This document shows positions 37,083-49,553 of a DNA stretch of 64,000 nucleotides, one piece after another. The position numbers and the translations under genes are program-made. The stretch is from positions 92,501 through 156,500 of the forward strand of contig JAWDGP010006277.1 of NCBI GenBank assembly GCA_033675545.1, given 5' to 3'. The stretch is from Elysia crispata (Eukaryota; Mollusca; Gastropoda; Plakobranchidae). The first letter of the stretch is position 1. Each line of letters starts with the position of its first letter. The notes beneath the pieces were generated by a model, which was not told the origin of the DNA, did not search any database, and worked only from the letters and a program-made list of their open reading frames with translations.

Positions 37083-40000
37083 GTGAGTTGAAGGCAATAA
37101 TAGGTAGTACGGCTGTGGTTGCTTTTGAAATTTTCATTCAATGCTCATTAGAATACTCCGATTGATCACACAATATTCAACGTGAAAGATTCGATGGTGT
37201 AAAAGCAACAACTTCTTTCTTTACTGACTTTTTCAAATTTTCTTCCATCTTAATCATTGGACAGATATCCATGTCCATGATTATACCCAAATGAATAAGA
37301 AAAAGATACTCAGAAAATATTCAACGCTTGAGAATGTTTGAACTTCGAAATGAAAAAGGAGGTTCAAATTATATTGAATCTGCACCATATAAAAAAAAGT
37401 CAAATACGAGTCTGTCAAGTCATTTTCTGTTCATGTTCATCAACACTTGATGCAATACCGGTTCAAGGGGATAAAAAAGAGACACCGGATTAACAATAAT
37501 GTATCTTTCAAATTTATTTTATTTTATCTTCATTCCCTTTTCAAACTTTTTATTACAAAAGCCACTTGAAAAACGTCACGAACTTAACTTGAAATAAAGG
37601 CATTTATAACATAGTTTGTACTTTTATTCATTTGAAAGAATAAACAAAAAACAACTAAAAACAACCCAAAATATTTACAGCCGTGTTAAAAGGTTTGTTT
37701 GTCACGCCAAGTCTCAACTGTTCTCAAACAGGTTCGACTTTCAAGCCTCCCATTCCAAAAGCCAGTGGAAGTGGAAGCAGATGTCGCTACCTCTGTCACC
37801 TGGCTCAGGGGAGGAGAGTTCAATTGACCTTGGCAGGCATCGACTTCTGGGATCTCAACGAAGGTCGCGACCCTTGAACCTTGTCGACAGGGATCTTCTA
37901 GAGAGCTGCAGCAGCACTGGACCAGACGAAAAATTCCTACTGGATGGTAAGTTGAGTTTAGTTTAGAGACCTCAGCTTCAAAATCACTGTTAGCCCCAGA
38001 ATTACTTTACAATTACTCCACTTCCAAATTGGATGTCCCTAGTGATTTCAAACTCATTAATATTTTGGTGCTATTTTATTACCTGTGTACGAAAACTGTA
38101 GGGAAATGGATACTACGCACTGCGTGTTGATATAGACATGCGCATGCGATTCAACCACTTTCGAAAGCGCGCGTTGACAATGATTTTATATTTTTTCATA
38201 TCGCAATATTTTTCTTACTTTAACGTTTGGTGGGTTAAATAGCGGTTGTCTCGGTGAAGCTCTTCACGCCTTCCGCAGCCTTAACTCTGTAGTAAAAACT
38301 CCAATTGCATAGCATTAAACAATAAACACTATAGTAATGTCACTTATAAAATACTTTAGGATATGGATATTCAGTGTACATATCGAATATAACAAGATTT
38401 TTATACGAAAATCAATGTATTTTTTATAACATTCTCAAAGATAAACGTTGGATAAAGTTATCGAAATTATTCTTTGAAAATAATCAAGAAACAAGAAATT
38501 TATTCCGATACATTTTGCATGTCACGTGTTTTATAGCAAAAACATGTAAAGACAAAATAGGATCCATCAACAGAAAAAAAAAAGGATAAAATTCAACATC
38601 TCCAGAAGGTTTACTATGACTAAACAAAATTTAATATCTAGCTGCACGTATTTTTTACCTTTTCCTTTCTTTTTATGTATAAAATTTCTTTCAATAATCT
38701 TGATAATTTCAGACTTGAAATCGAAGAAAAAGCGCTCTCGAGCGTCCTTCTCCCACTCTCAAGTCTACGAACTTGAGCGACGTTTTCGCCATCAGAGATA
38801 TTTGTCGGGCTCCGAGAGGGCAGACTTAGCCCAGTCTCTCAACCTGACGGAAACACAGGTAACAATTACAAAAATAGTTTTCCCCTTTCCGGGTTTATCG
38901 AATACCATTATAACCATTATTTTTACGATTACAGGAATGTCTAAAATTGTAAGAGTAATCTCCACAACAGTTAATAGGACTGAGTGGGTATCGCGGGTTA
39001 CATCATTTGACCACCCATATTTTACCGAATATCAGAATATATTTCCAACAATTTTTTTTTACTATACACAACAACAATACCTTTATTGGAAAAAATAAAA
39101 AGAGGAAACATCATTCTGAAAAGTCTATTCTCTGAGGACTCCAAGCACTATACAAAAGTATCTCGACAAAAACTAGCGACTAATATGCCTCTCCTAATTT
39201 ATATAAGGACAGCTGATAAAAACAGCGCCTCACATTAATGGAATCAATAGCGTTTTTGGTGACTTCTCAGTGCACAAGACAAACACGATCAAAATTCTTC
39301 ATAGCAGTTTTAATATGTTTTCAAAAATACCACAAACAATCATCAAACAGAGCTATAAAAACACATAAAATCGACACAAGCGCATCCAATAAAAAAAAGT
39401 ACTTGGCCTGATGGCCGCTTGTTAGATGTGTAAAGCCGCTAGATTAGCCTATAGTAAAGTGTTCGTAGAAAAAGGGAAAAGAAAATGTGGAGGGACCTAT
39501 CATCTCTATCGATCCTGCAACACGCCTTAATGATGATATCATGGTTTACATGACCAAATCTGCTCTGATAAGGAGTTCCCATAACAAAGCCCTTTGAAAC
39601 ATTGTTCACAGTACTGTTGTTACTAAGAAATAAGTTTAAGAATCTGGGCACTTGCTGTACATAAGCGGCACATCTAATCCTCGAGAAACCAATACTGCAG
39701 CATCTAAATTTTTCGCATCCAAATTGTAATGTCGCTGACCGTTATTCCCTAATCTGCTCTTAAATCCAAACATTTGTAACCCATCCCCTTCTTCTTTAGG
39801 CTCTTCCAAAACCCACCCACAAGTACCAAACATTAGACCCTGCTTTTACTTATGGTTTATATAAGCATGGTAAAATTAGCAAATTGGTTATCTCGCCAAT
39901 CTTGCCAGGTAAAGATCTGGTTCCAGAACCGCCGCTACAAGACAAAACGCCGCCAGATGCAGGAAGAGCAGATGCTGTCTACCAACGCCAAACTGGCAGC

Positions 40001-40151
40001 TGTGTCACTTCTGGTGGACAAGGGAGGCAAGTCAATGGAGGACCACCAGAGAGATTATATGCGCTCACTTATGTTTGGTGGGTTGCCTACTCCTCCTGCG
40101 GGAGGCGAACCTAGACCAGGAGGATTCGGATCTTATCCGTACTATTTCTGA
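36010..40151 (+). CDS. NK3-class homeobox transcription factor (bagpipe/Nkx3 orthologue), 4 exons
   Basis: Nuclear DNA-binding regulator. In other animals NK3 genes (Drosophila bagpipe, vertebrate Nkx3-1/3-2) direct visceral mesoderm and skeletal patterning. Exons: 36010-37082, 37681 (or 37732)-37946, 38713-38858, 39909-40151, giving 575 (or 558) residues. In order: an Arg-Ser-rich N-terminus (11-35); the eh1-type motif FSIENIL (96-102), which binds Groucho co-repressors; an acidic stretch (about 208-238); a Ser-rich stretch (308-320); the homeodomain (452-511), with [31 protein letters not shown] and [20 protein letters not shown] including the NK-type Tyr54; then [11 protein letters not shown] and a terminal YPYYF. 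The homeodomain and the YPYY tail match Nkx3-2 much better than NK2 or NK4, and no NK2-specific domain is seen. The start is fixed by an in-frame TAA at 35995-35997. Confidence 0.93.
37681..37946 (+). CDS. NK3 exon 2 (acceptor uncertain)
   Basis: The frame needed to enter exon 3 reads [16 protein letters not shown] and [16 protein letters not shown] to FLLD, ending in phase 1 at a GTAAGT donor. Two acceptors keep the frame: TTTACAG before 37681, and CAAACAG before 37732 with the better pyrimidine tract. The first 90 bases read more protein-like in another frame, see the findings. Confidence 0.75.
38713..38858 (+). CDS. NK3 exon 3, first three quarters of the homeobox
   Basis: After an ATTTCAG acceptor it codes [17 protein letters not shown] to SLNLTETQ and stops exactly after homeodomain residue 44 at a GTAACA donor. 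Confidence 0.96.
39909..40151 (+). CDS. NK3 exon 4, end of homeobox and C-terminus
   Basis: After a TTGCCAG acceptor it codes [20 protein letters not shown] and then a tail of about 60 residues ending GSYPYYF with TGA at 40149-40151. Confidence 0.96.
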   Translation, partial: VKIWFQNRRYKTKRRQMQEEQMLSTNAKLAAVSLLVDKGGKSMEDHQRDYMRSLMFGGLPTPPAGGEPRPGGFGSYPYYF

Positions 40152-40208
40152 TTGTTAAAATGAAGGCTAGTGTGTGCGATATTAATACAAAGAGTGCAAG
40201 AGAGAAAG

Positions 40209-40216
40209 AGATAGAC

Positions 40217-40293
<77 letters not shown>
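40209..40293. repeat. (GATA)n/(AG)n microsatellite in the NK3 3' UTR
   Basis: Four GATA units then about 30 AG dinucleotides, starting 58 bases after the NK3 stop codon, so probably transcribed. Confidence 0.96.
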
Positions 40294-40298
<5 letters not shown>

Positions 40299-40441
40299 GA
40301 AAGATACAAAAAGTGAGATTGTGCAAAAAAGGAAAAGTAAAAGTTGCTAGAAGAATTGATAAATTAAGTTGAAGAGTTAGGGGACAAGGAGAAGCGCACA
40401 GAAAGTGGCGCGGGAGAGATATACGTTTGTACATGGAGAGA

Positions 40442-40447
40442 AATAAA
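40442..40447 (+). terminator. candidate NK3 poly(A) signal
   Basis: AATAAA about 290 bases after the stop codon. Further AATAAA copies lie downstream, so a longer 3' UTR is possible. Confidence 0.35.
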
Positions 40448-40451
40448 ATGA

Positions 40452-43400
40452 GAAAAAGGAGACAAAAAGGTGAAGCAGTATATGAGAGAGAAAGAATAAT
40501 GAAGAAAAGAGCACGAGAGTAAGCTAAATAGAATGTATTTATTTATTTACTGATGCAACACATACATAAACACAACAGTCAAAATAGAAACGCAATGTAA
40601 AAAAAAAAAAGAAAAAAAACCCACCTAAAAACAAAAAACAACAAGCAAAAAAAAAATAAAAATAAAAAACCAGCAGCAGCAGCAGTACAATTACAGCCAT
40701 ATTCAGGAACGTGATAAGAAAACGACACAAATGTCAAATACATATCGACAAATCCATTCCATGACAAAATTTTGGAAGACGAGCCTATCAAGGCTGCGAT
40801 TGGTGCGCTCATCACGACCCACAATCTTAATCTAGATCGAAGAAGAGGAAGGAAAGGGTTAACATCTCCAGCCCCAGATGCTATGGCAAATGATGTCACT
40901 GTGGAAGGATTAAAAAGGTTCGAAATCACTTTGCAATGGGTTAACGATAGCAAAACAATCATCTAATCGATACAATTCCTCGATCATCTGATCTATTGGA
41001 TATCAGCAGAACTATCGAAACATGGGATACAAGTTATCTACAACCATTCAACACATCACACATCACTCATCTGCACAATCATTCAATCAATCACATATCT
41101 GTACGATCGCTATTCTTTATCAACTGCGTACACGCTTAGTAACAATTCAGCCCATTTCTGAGAATCAACGAATTCACTCAATCAATCACCCAGCACAATA
41201 ATTCAGGCAATTGCATATCGACATTGACCCATTATAAATCGCATACAAATTCATTCATGCAAATATCAAATGTCAAAACAATGAATCAATCAGTCATTAT
41301 TCCTAATCAGTATCATCTCGGCACAATCATTTCACATCATCGCAACCATTCAATCAATCACAAAGCACACTCTATCATACCGGGACATCTATTCAGACCC
41401 GAATCGAAATAACCTCTATATCAAAAGAGGATGAGTTTCGAACTTTCATCATTTCAGCGCTGGACAGCTGAATTACCACTGCAAAATTCCTATTTGTTTT
41501 TCTTCAATATGTATAGTATTATTTGATAAAAGATGCATAATTTTAATCACCAATCACTCGAGTTTAACAAACACCATTTCAAACTATATCCTACGCATTC
41601 ATTACTTACCCATAATATTGTTTGATTTGTTGAAGGTAATTCTAATGACGGATTAACTTGCCATTCCATGTGATTTTTTTAACGCTGGATAATGTTATTA
41701 TGTTACTCGATTATCTTTTTTACCTTTTCGTTTTATAAAGTTTATGTTGTCACATATCTGGAATATTTTTTACGTACTTATTACATTGTGATAAAAGAGA
41801 TTTCTTTAATTATTTTATAACGATATTGTTGGAATGATGTCCACTTATTTTCTTGGGTTCTCATTTTATATTATGACATGATTATAACTGAAAATAAATC
41901 ATAATTCGACCTAAAGGTATAAAATTAGAATGATATTGTACAGTCGCGGTCGTTGAATTTTGGCTTCGACTCAAGCAGAATGGTGATGTGTAATGTGCTT
42001 TATTGATATAACTATTTTTTGGTCCGACTCACAAAATTTTTTTGTCATGTCGCGTATGGCATGCTAATATATTCATTAAAAATGTTAACAGTAAGGAGAC
42101 TTAATCAATGGATGTTACTAATAATAGGGCAGAATAGAATGACGTCGCTTGCTCAAAACAAAGCAAATTTACTGATTAAAATACAAGAGTACTCTAAGTA
42201 TGTAAAAACTTCGGTAACAAATTCTCTCTTAATGTGGGTATGGTGAAGCCCACCATCTCTAGCACTTGCATATCATTATCAGAAGTCATAAAGCCCATCT
42301 CCATAAATCTTCAGTTTGTTAAGAACCAGCAATGAATAGCATTATTTCTCCCTATTCAGATCAGATAAATATCATCCAGACAAAAGTCTAAATGGTCAAA
42401 TAATTAGGGTAAAACATTTATTGTATTTTGGTTTTTATGTCCATATAGTAAAAAAGCCAATGTTGTTGTAAGCTAGATGGTTGTAAAACTATTTAGTTTA
42501 TTTGTATGTGTTGTTTAACAAAGTCTTGTACAGATTTGAACTAAGCCGTGTTATTGTATCGCAAAACAATGTAAAGCTTTGAATTTGTGTAAACATAGTC
42601 AAGTGATATTCGTGCTTGTAAAAGTACAATCATGGTGGTAGCCTATGTCGAATTTGTGCTTCGACAGACTTAGCACAAATGTCTAGAGTTAGAGCTTAAG
42701 TTCTAAAAAACATTTTCTGTGCAATTTTGAATTTAAACATCGGTTGGTGTTAACGAAGGCATCTGAAGAGATTTTTGTGCGCTTTGTGTTAATATTTTTG
42801 TATTTTGAGTGATGTTACTCTGTTTTCTAAGATTAAAAGAAGAAAAACAATCTTTGTGGGACGATTTCACTTTTCAAAGTATATTAGAATGGTTTTCAGT
42901 CGTCTGTCTATGGATAAAAGAGTTCCAAGAGAATAGTTTTGAAAAAGTTGTTCACGGCTATGTGGTCTTGGCTTCATAAACATCATCATTAGGAAACGTT
43001 TTACAGGCTTTATGACATTGTGTCCCCAGAGCCTGTAGGGTCCATATTCTGGTCTAAACAACAATCTACTTTCTTCTGAATGGGAGATTTCCCTTGCATT
43101 TTGTTTGACTCTTTGTACTTTCCTAAATCATAGATCTGTGCTTGAAGAATGAGACTGCTGGTAAACTTGCAATAGTACGAACTTTCCTCTTTTTACGCAA
43201 AGCTGTGGACATGCGCAGATATTACTTGATAATCTATCGAAGGCATCGATACTTGTTCTTGTAAGATTTTGATTGATTTTGGTATCGGGTTTCAACTTTT
43301 AGCGAAAAATATATGATATCTGTTTAAATTAAAGTTAACAATTTCTGCTCGTTTATCTCAATTTCTATACCCCACTAAATAGGGAGAAAAAAATCCATTA

Positions 43401-43892
43401 CAATTTCCCTTTAAACCCTTGTAAACAAATCTAGCTCTAAACAATGAACACATTTCTTTACTGAAAGGTAAGATTAATTAAAAAAATACAACAACTAAAA
43501 TTAACGTCAAAGGAACTCAGCTTAACTAAACCAATGAATGCAAATACCTGAGCAGTAGATATACCGAAATCGAGGCAGAAAAACCGAAACCAAATACCAG
43601 AAAGACACTTCAGTCCAGAACCAATTTGTTAATTTTCTTAATCATCTTAGCATTTTCATTATCACCAGGGCAAAGTCTCATTAAACCAATTTTCCAACAA
43701 CGTTGACATAATTTTTAGAACCAGGCATGTCATCTGATCAAAGTTCCATTATACGCTAATGAACAAGATCAGGTGAACACGACCATGAATGAAGCAACAA
43801 TAGACCCATTTTAACAGAAACATCACGTAACTACTTCGTGCCAAACCTACAAGCATAGACCGTCAGGTACTATTTCTCTAGTCGGTGGGTGT
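40452..43892. other. NK3 downstream flank
   Basis: No gene seen. 40770-40965 is a GC-richer open stretch (EDEPIKAAIGALITTHN in one frame) of unclear meaning. 41030-41380 has many degenerate CAATCATT/CAATCAAT words. Confidence 0.4.
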
Positions 43893-44010
43893 GAGGTTGA
43901 CCAATGTGACCCTACAGCAACCCAGTGGCAGAAACTCTCGAACCCACAAGATATCTCCACCATGCCACCCTCCTTGGATGACAGACGCCTGTGATTCTTC
44001 GCGACGCCTT
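43893..44010 (+). repeat. left member of an inverted repeat pair
   Basis: About 118 bases that return in inverse orientation at 44451-44572. Shared words include CCCTACAGCAAC/CCCTACTGCAAC, TGGCAGAAAC and GAGGTTGACCAAT/GAGGTTGGCTAAT. Confidence 0.75.
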
Positions 44011-44450
44011 ACACCTCTGAAAGGACTTAAAATAATAGAAAGAACGGCTGGATTTATGACTTTAGAAAATCCTCATTTTAAGTAACATTTTATATTGAAT
44101 GGGTCATGACTACGTTGAAAAATCCACCATCAATTTGTTACTGTAGTTGCGACGGATCAGACTTATTAAGGCCGGGTCCTGTTAGTATTCAGATCATTCA
44201 AAACCGACGATACATTCCACTATTCCTCCTTCTGTAAACAGGGGACTAGGAGGTCTATTTGAACGAAATAAAAAAAAAAGTCAGTCTATTTAAAAAAAAA
44301 TGAGCAGTCTAATATGTCGCAAAGATAGCAAAATATGACGAGTTTTTTCATGCACCATAATGCCCAATGCAGAGAGGATTGTCTAAAGGCGCTATAATAT
44401 AAATCCATTACTTTTTTTTTCTAAATTTTTTTTCCATGTGTGCTGTAACT

Positions 44451-44572
44451 AAAGCGTCGTTGAGAAACACAGCCGTCTTCCATCAGCAAATAGGGTGACC
44501 TAGAGGAGATACCCAGTGGATTCTGAGTGTTTCTGCCAATGAGTTGCAGTAGGGTTATATTAGCCAACCTCA
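44451..44572 (-). repeat. right member of an inverted repeat pair
   Basis: Inverse, diverged copy of 43893-44010 with a gap of about 440 bases between them. The pair could be the ends of a MITE or two separate insertions. Confidence 0.75.
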
Positions 44573-45700
44573 AGTAAATTGGTATTCGTTGAACATTGAC
44601 AGGTTCTATTTTAGATTGTAATAGAAATTGAGGACGCATGCAACACTTGAAAGTCTGAACATGCAATTTTTTTTTTTTACCAATATTGACCTCCAGGACT
44701 TGATTGTAACATTAAAGCAATACAGATAGCGCGAAGTCATAATATATCTAACTCATAGAATCACAGGTTTCCTCTTACTCTGAAAATATCCTCAATCTTT
44801 ATTTGAAACCATTTCAACAAACTCAAAATCGAAGGCTTCGTGATGGAGCACATGGTGCTGATAAAGTAATAATTTTTTAGGCAGGACATTAAACTAGTTT
44901 GCTCAAAAAGAATAGACGGTGCATTACCTGGTTTTGAAACTTGCAAGAACAAAGCTTTGCCAATTATAGAACATTTTGGAAGGAACAAAATAGACAAACA
45001 CAAAACTTATTGCAAACTCTTCATAGCTCCATAAGAAAGGTGCTCTAGCTATACGACTCTGAATCATCATTCGTTGATTTTTCATTCCTTTTTTGCACAC
45101 TGTCACCACAGGAGCTATGAAAGCATCCATCTTCACTCATTCATACGCTCCACAAGACACGTCTTACTCAAACCATGTCTACTTAAGATCCTCAGAATGC
45201 TCCTTAATGCGGCAGAAAATCGGTTTAGTAGTGTTGGGATGATGCGAGTTAGAGAGATTGTTTATTCCACCTGTTTCGCGTCTGCGCACTGCAGGGCACG
45301 AGGCAGGCCTGGAAGAGCTCATCTGCTCCCGGAGGGCACTTTATTAAGCTATCACTTTGCGCTCGTTTAGACAGAACGGATGGCAGACGCTCTTATAGCT
45401 TCACGCATGCGCTAGTCGTACCTACTGTTGGCCAGGAGCGTTCTTCACGAAAGCTTGACTTGTTTGCGCCGCCACAAAACAATATCATCTTCTGTTGCCA
45501 ATGACAGATTGAATGTTCCTATCGCCTCAGGTGGAAAAAAAACAAAACTCTTGAAAACAAAAGAAGTGCGTCAATCTTTTTAGACGTGGAAAAAAAAGAT
45601 GAGAAACTGGTATTTTTCTCCTTATGAATTGGAAACTTTATCCGTCAGAACAGTATTACGTTAGTTATAATATTCCAGTGAAGGAACTAATAACAGTACC

Positions 45701-45760
45701 AGCAACAACAACAACGACAATAACAACAACAACAACAAGAACAACAACAACAACAACAAA
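45701..45760. repeat. (CAA)n/(AAC)n tract
   Basis: Interrupted CAA triplets. Confidence 0.9.
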
Positions 45761-46433
45761 TGCGATATGATGGCAAATGATGCAAAACAAAGGTTATTTT
45801 TTTAGAAGATTTTTTTCTCTTACCACCATAATGAAATCGAGAAAACCAGTTTGATCAACCATAGCAACACATTTTTTTCTGTCCCTCTCTATTGATATCC
45901 TCACCATCAATAGCAAAATCGTCATCAACAAAATCATTTCACCCTTATTTCTACATTTTTTCGTTAATTTTATCATCTTCCTTCTCAATATCACCTTCTT
46001 ACCATCTTCATCCATCACCATCACCAACAGCAGCAGCATCACAATTTAATGTTTTATCGATTCACAATTTAATATAAACTGACACGAACCACCACCTGGA
46101 CACCTATTTACTCACAAAACTCTTAATTTTACAACCCCTCTCCCCCCACACACACACACACTCACTCACTCACCCACCCACTTGCATTGTCATATTTTTT
46201 TTTTTTTCACATGCGTTTCTCGCAAAGTGGCATCCTCTCAAGATTCCAAGCGGTGCGCGCCTGTAGCTGTCGAAACCAGCACCTATACATGCACGTATAT
46301 ACCAGAGTCAACTGCTCCAGTTGTAGTGCCGGGCCGGTGAAGCTTACGCTCTATGAGTGGCTTCAGGGCATAGGAGGCTACTGTCAGTCCCTGGTCAGGG
46401 TAGGCCCAGAAACCGTCCAGACCCGGGCATATG

Positions 46434-46485
46434 GTCACGTCACGAAGACGTCACACGTCACTTCTCTTCCAGATGCCCTGACGTG
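46434..46485. promoter_or_regulatory. cluster of ACGTCA (CRE/ATF-type) half sites
   Basis: Three ACGTCAC words in 28 bases (46434-46461), one of them inside a GACGTCAC near-full CRE, and a fourth TGACGTG at about 46479, all in a GC-rich patch. Known targets of such sites are CREB/ATF-type bZIP factors. A role here is inferred. Confidence 0.35.
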
Positions 46486-46963
46486 TTAAACCGCCACCAA
46501 GCCTGGCTGTTAACTTCGTCAGGGCAGTGTAATTATAACGCGATAGCTTTGAGTATGTTTGTTCAATTTAATGATTATTCTTTTTTTTGAAGTCACTAAT
46601 AGCTTGTTGTTTATCGAGCAGTGCGTCAACATCAATGTCTTAGTTTCACAATTAGGTGAACAAAATGTTGGAGAAACGCTTCCAGTTTTTGCTATCCTAT
46701 CTACATTTTTTAAGATAAGCCTACAAACCCAGCAATTTAATTTTAAAAAATACTCATTCAAAAAAAAAACAACAACAAAAAACAAAGCAAAAAGAACAAC
46801 AAGTAAATGTGTATACACGTCCGTCTTTTCTTGATCCCATGCCTTTGACTGTCTTTATTCAACTTTTATTCAAGTGCATTTCTTCTGAATACCAATCTAT
46901 CTGTACTGCTCTTGCCTCCTGTCTATCTGTCTATTCTTATAGGCAGCCTGTCTCAGTTTTTCA

Positions 46964-46967
<4 letters not shown>

Positions 46968-47020
<53 letters not shown>
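46968..47020. repeat. (CT)n microsatellite
   Basis: About 26 CT units, followed by a pyrimidine-rich stretch. Confidence 0.97.
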
Positions 47021-47025
<5 letters not shown>

Positions 47026-47480
47026 CCTTCTCTTACGGTTTCTTTTATAATTCATCATGATTTACCATCATGTCTGTTATTTTATCTTAACGCGTCAAAC
47101 AGTAATTGTTGTCAATGTCTTCCTCTCAATGCATCCTTTTTTCCTGTATCCATTTCACTTCTTTCATCCTCTTGTTCGCTATCTGTCTCTTTCTCTTCGT
47201 CTATCTCTCTCGTCTGTATCTCCTCGACTTACAGCTCCAACGCACATGTCTTATATCGTATCATTTAGACACTTTAGTCTAAACCAAGCCTTAGATAGGC
47301 ACTTCTCTCCAAACATAAGCTTCGCCCTACGTGTATACACTTGCCGCTAAGATAGTTCAGGTTTATAACGCTGATGGGCCATTTCGCCCACTAATTGCTG
47401 CTTCCCTAGCACTAGTAGCAGTAAGTGATCTTATGTGGAGCCGGAGGTCTGGGCTAAGCCGATATTCAAGACCGAGCACA

Positions 47481-47675
47481 ATAAAGGAAATTGACTAATT
47501 CTGTACTTTTCCGATCTGATTTAGATCCTTTTTAACGCTTATTAGAAAGCTGTGAATTTTCGCATTAAGTGCATAAAAGGGCACTGCCTTACGGGAATTC
47601 TTGGCCGCGCAGTTATTTAAACCAACATGATTATAAATACTAAAAAAAAATCTGTAAACAGATTTAGACTACAAA
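47481..47675 (+). repeat. dispersed direct repeat, copy 1
   Basis: About 195 bases that recur at 49554-49752 in the same orientation. Shared blocks: ATAAAGGAAATTGACTA, GCTTATTAGAAAGCTGTGAA and GCCGCGCAGTTATTTA. Confidence 0.9.
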
Positions 47676-49553
47676 ATTATTTAAGAATTCGTATTGACGT
47701 CAGCTAAACATTGTTCAGTTGCGACAGAAAGTCATGGTCTTACTTCCTTCCCCCCCACCCTTTTTTTTTAAACAACGTTTTGGAACTCGTTTTAAACACT
47801 TCTTTTTTTATCGTCTCTCAACATCAAGACATTCTTGGGCGTATTGAAAAGCCTGAATGTCTTACCCTAAATGGTGTGATACGTTGTGAGAATGGTACAC
47901 TACTTAATTTACCGTTTGCGGTGGATTAGAAGTTATAAAGACCAGTCCCTATTGTTCACCAATTGTTCAGAATCACCAGTCACATTGCACAAAGCATTTT
48001 TCCTTCTTATTCTCGGCAACTCTACCCTTTCTGGGCGTTGTAAATAAATCCGAAAATCATGCACATCATATAATGAAAACCTGACCATGTTCTGTTTCGT
48101 GACCAATTAGGACAAGCAATACCAACTACGTGTACTTTAATTTGTTCTCCGGTATAAGCTTCGTTGAACTAATAAATAAAGGTAACAAATCCCTCATAAT
48201 ATAGTACGTCATTGATAATTAAAGGTTTTCACATTTATTTCATTGGTTTTTTTCCCTTTGGTTTTCAACTTGATAGCAGGGGCTCCGAGGTTTCATCTTC
48301 CATTTATTGCTTTTTCCTGGCTGCTCCTTTACCTTCTTGATATGTAGATTAAAGACAGTGTAAATTATTTACTTGCATTTCATAATTTTTTTTTCTCTTT
48401 TGTATTATGATTGGAATATTTTTCAATAGACTTCTTTACTCTCTGCTTTGATTTTCGTCGGCAATTGGTTTTGGCTGTGAATATTCCTATTAAATATAAT
48501 TTTAATTCTTCTGCGCTACCAACTCCTTTCTGTTACCATTTATTCTGGGGATATTTGCGATAGCAATTATTACGCTTTTTGTCAAAATTTATTATCCTTT
48601 ATCATTTGCAAAATTGCCACTGAACATAGTTAAACACTGAGATCACCTTAATATGCATGATATAAAGAAACATGTGGTTATTGTTTGATTATATGCTTTA
48701 TTTATTTTGATAATAGTAAAGAACAACATGAGACTTGCTAAGGTTGAAAAAAATTACAGCGCTTAAATGGCAATTTTCTTTTTCTTGTTTAACAATCTTT
48801 CTCAAATTTGCATCGTTCAATCATCTGTTTTAATTTAATAGAACAGAAAAAGCCTTTACGCTTTGAAAATATCTGTTTAAGTATACCTCATCATTCATCT
48901 AGTGATGCCTAGATTTATATCAATTTGTATATTTTATAAAATGACGTAAAATTTAGACCTTTTTCGCAAAATGTTGTTTGAGCTGTGAGTCTTTAAACAG
49001 AATCGTCTGTTGGGAAAAGGACATGAAAGGTTATGTTCCGTATAAAAAGTCGGTCATACTAGACATTTTTATTATTTAAAAGTGATCTTTTTTGCATGAG
49101 AAAGATATATTGACTAAAAAAAAACCACACACACACTGAGGAAAAAAAACAAGCTAGCTCCCTTGGAGAGCTTATACCATATATTTACATCTGAAAATCT
49201 ACTTTTGGAATACATTGCTCCTATTCGAGTCAAGCTCATTCAAGGCTTTTGCACATGCGTGGCGAGAATTATCATACAAGTAACACCAGTACGCAGTATA
49301 TGCCTTAGGATGCTTAAGGCAGAAATACCTGTGGTCTGGTGTATACAATCTGGACACCTGAGTATGCGCGCACACCTCTTGCCTTTGGCGGAGCAAGAGA
49401 CCACCAGCCATGTATAAATAGATTAATGCATAGTATAATGATTCATGGAAACCGCTCATAATCATTAAGTAGCTAATGGAGCTTGATCCAATGCTCAATT
49501 ATACAGAGTTCAATGAATTGATTCACATGGCTTTAGGTCCTTAAACTAAAGTT
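47676..49553. other. AT-rich DNA between the direct repeats
   Basis: No coding signal or recognisable element between the two copies. Confidence 0.5.

Larger units (their letters stand above)
44573..46967. other. non-coding region with GC-richer patches
   Basis: 45240-45480 and 46225-46530 are GC-richer than the flanks. No convincing exons are present. Confidence 0.4.

Noticed and set aside
40772-40966. Open frame in the NK3 flank
   Set aside because: No homology recognised. More likely 3' flank or old repeat, open on both strands.
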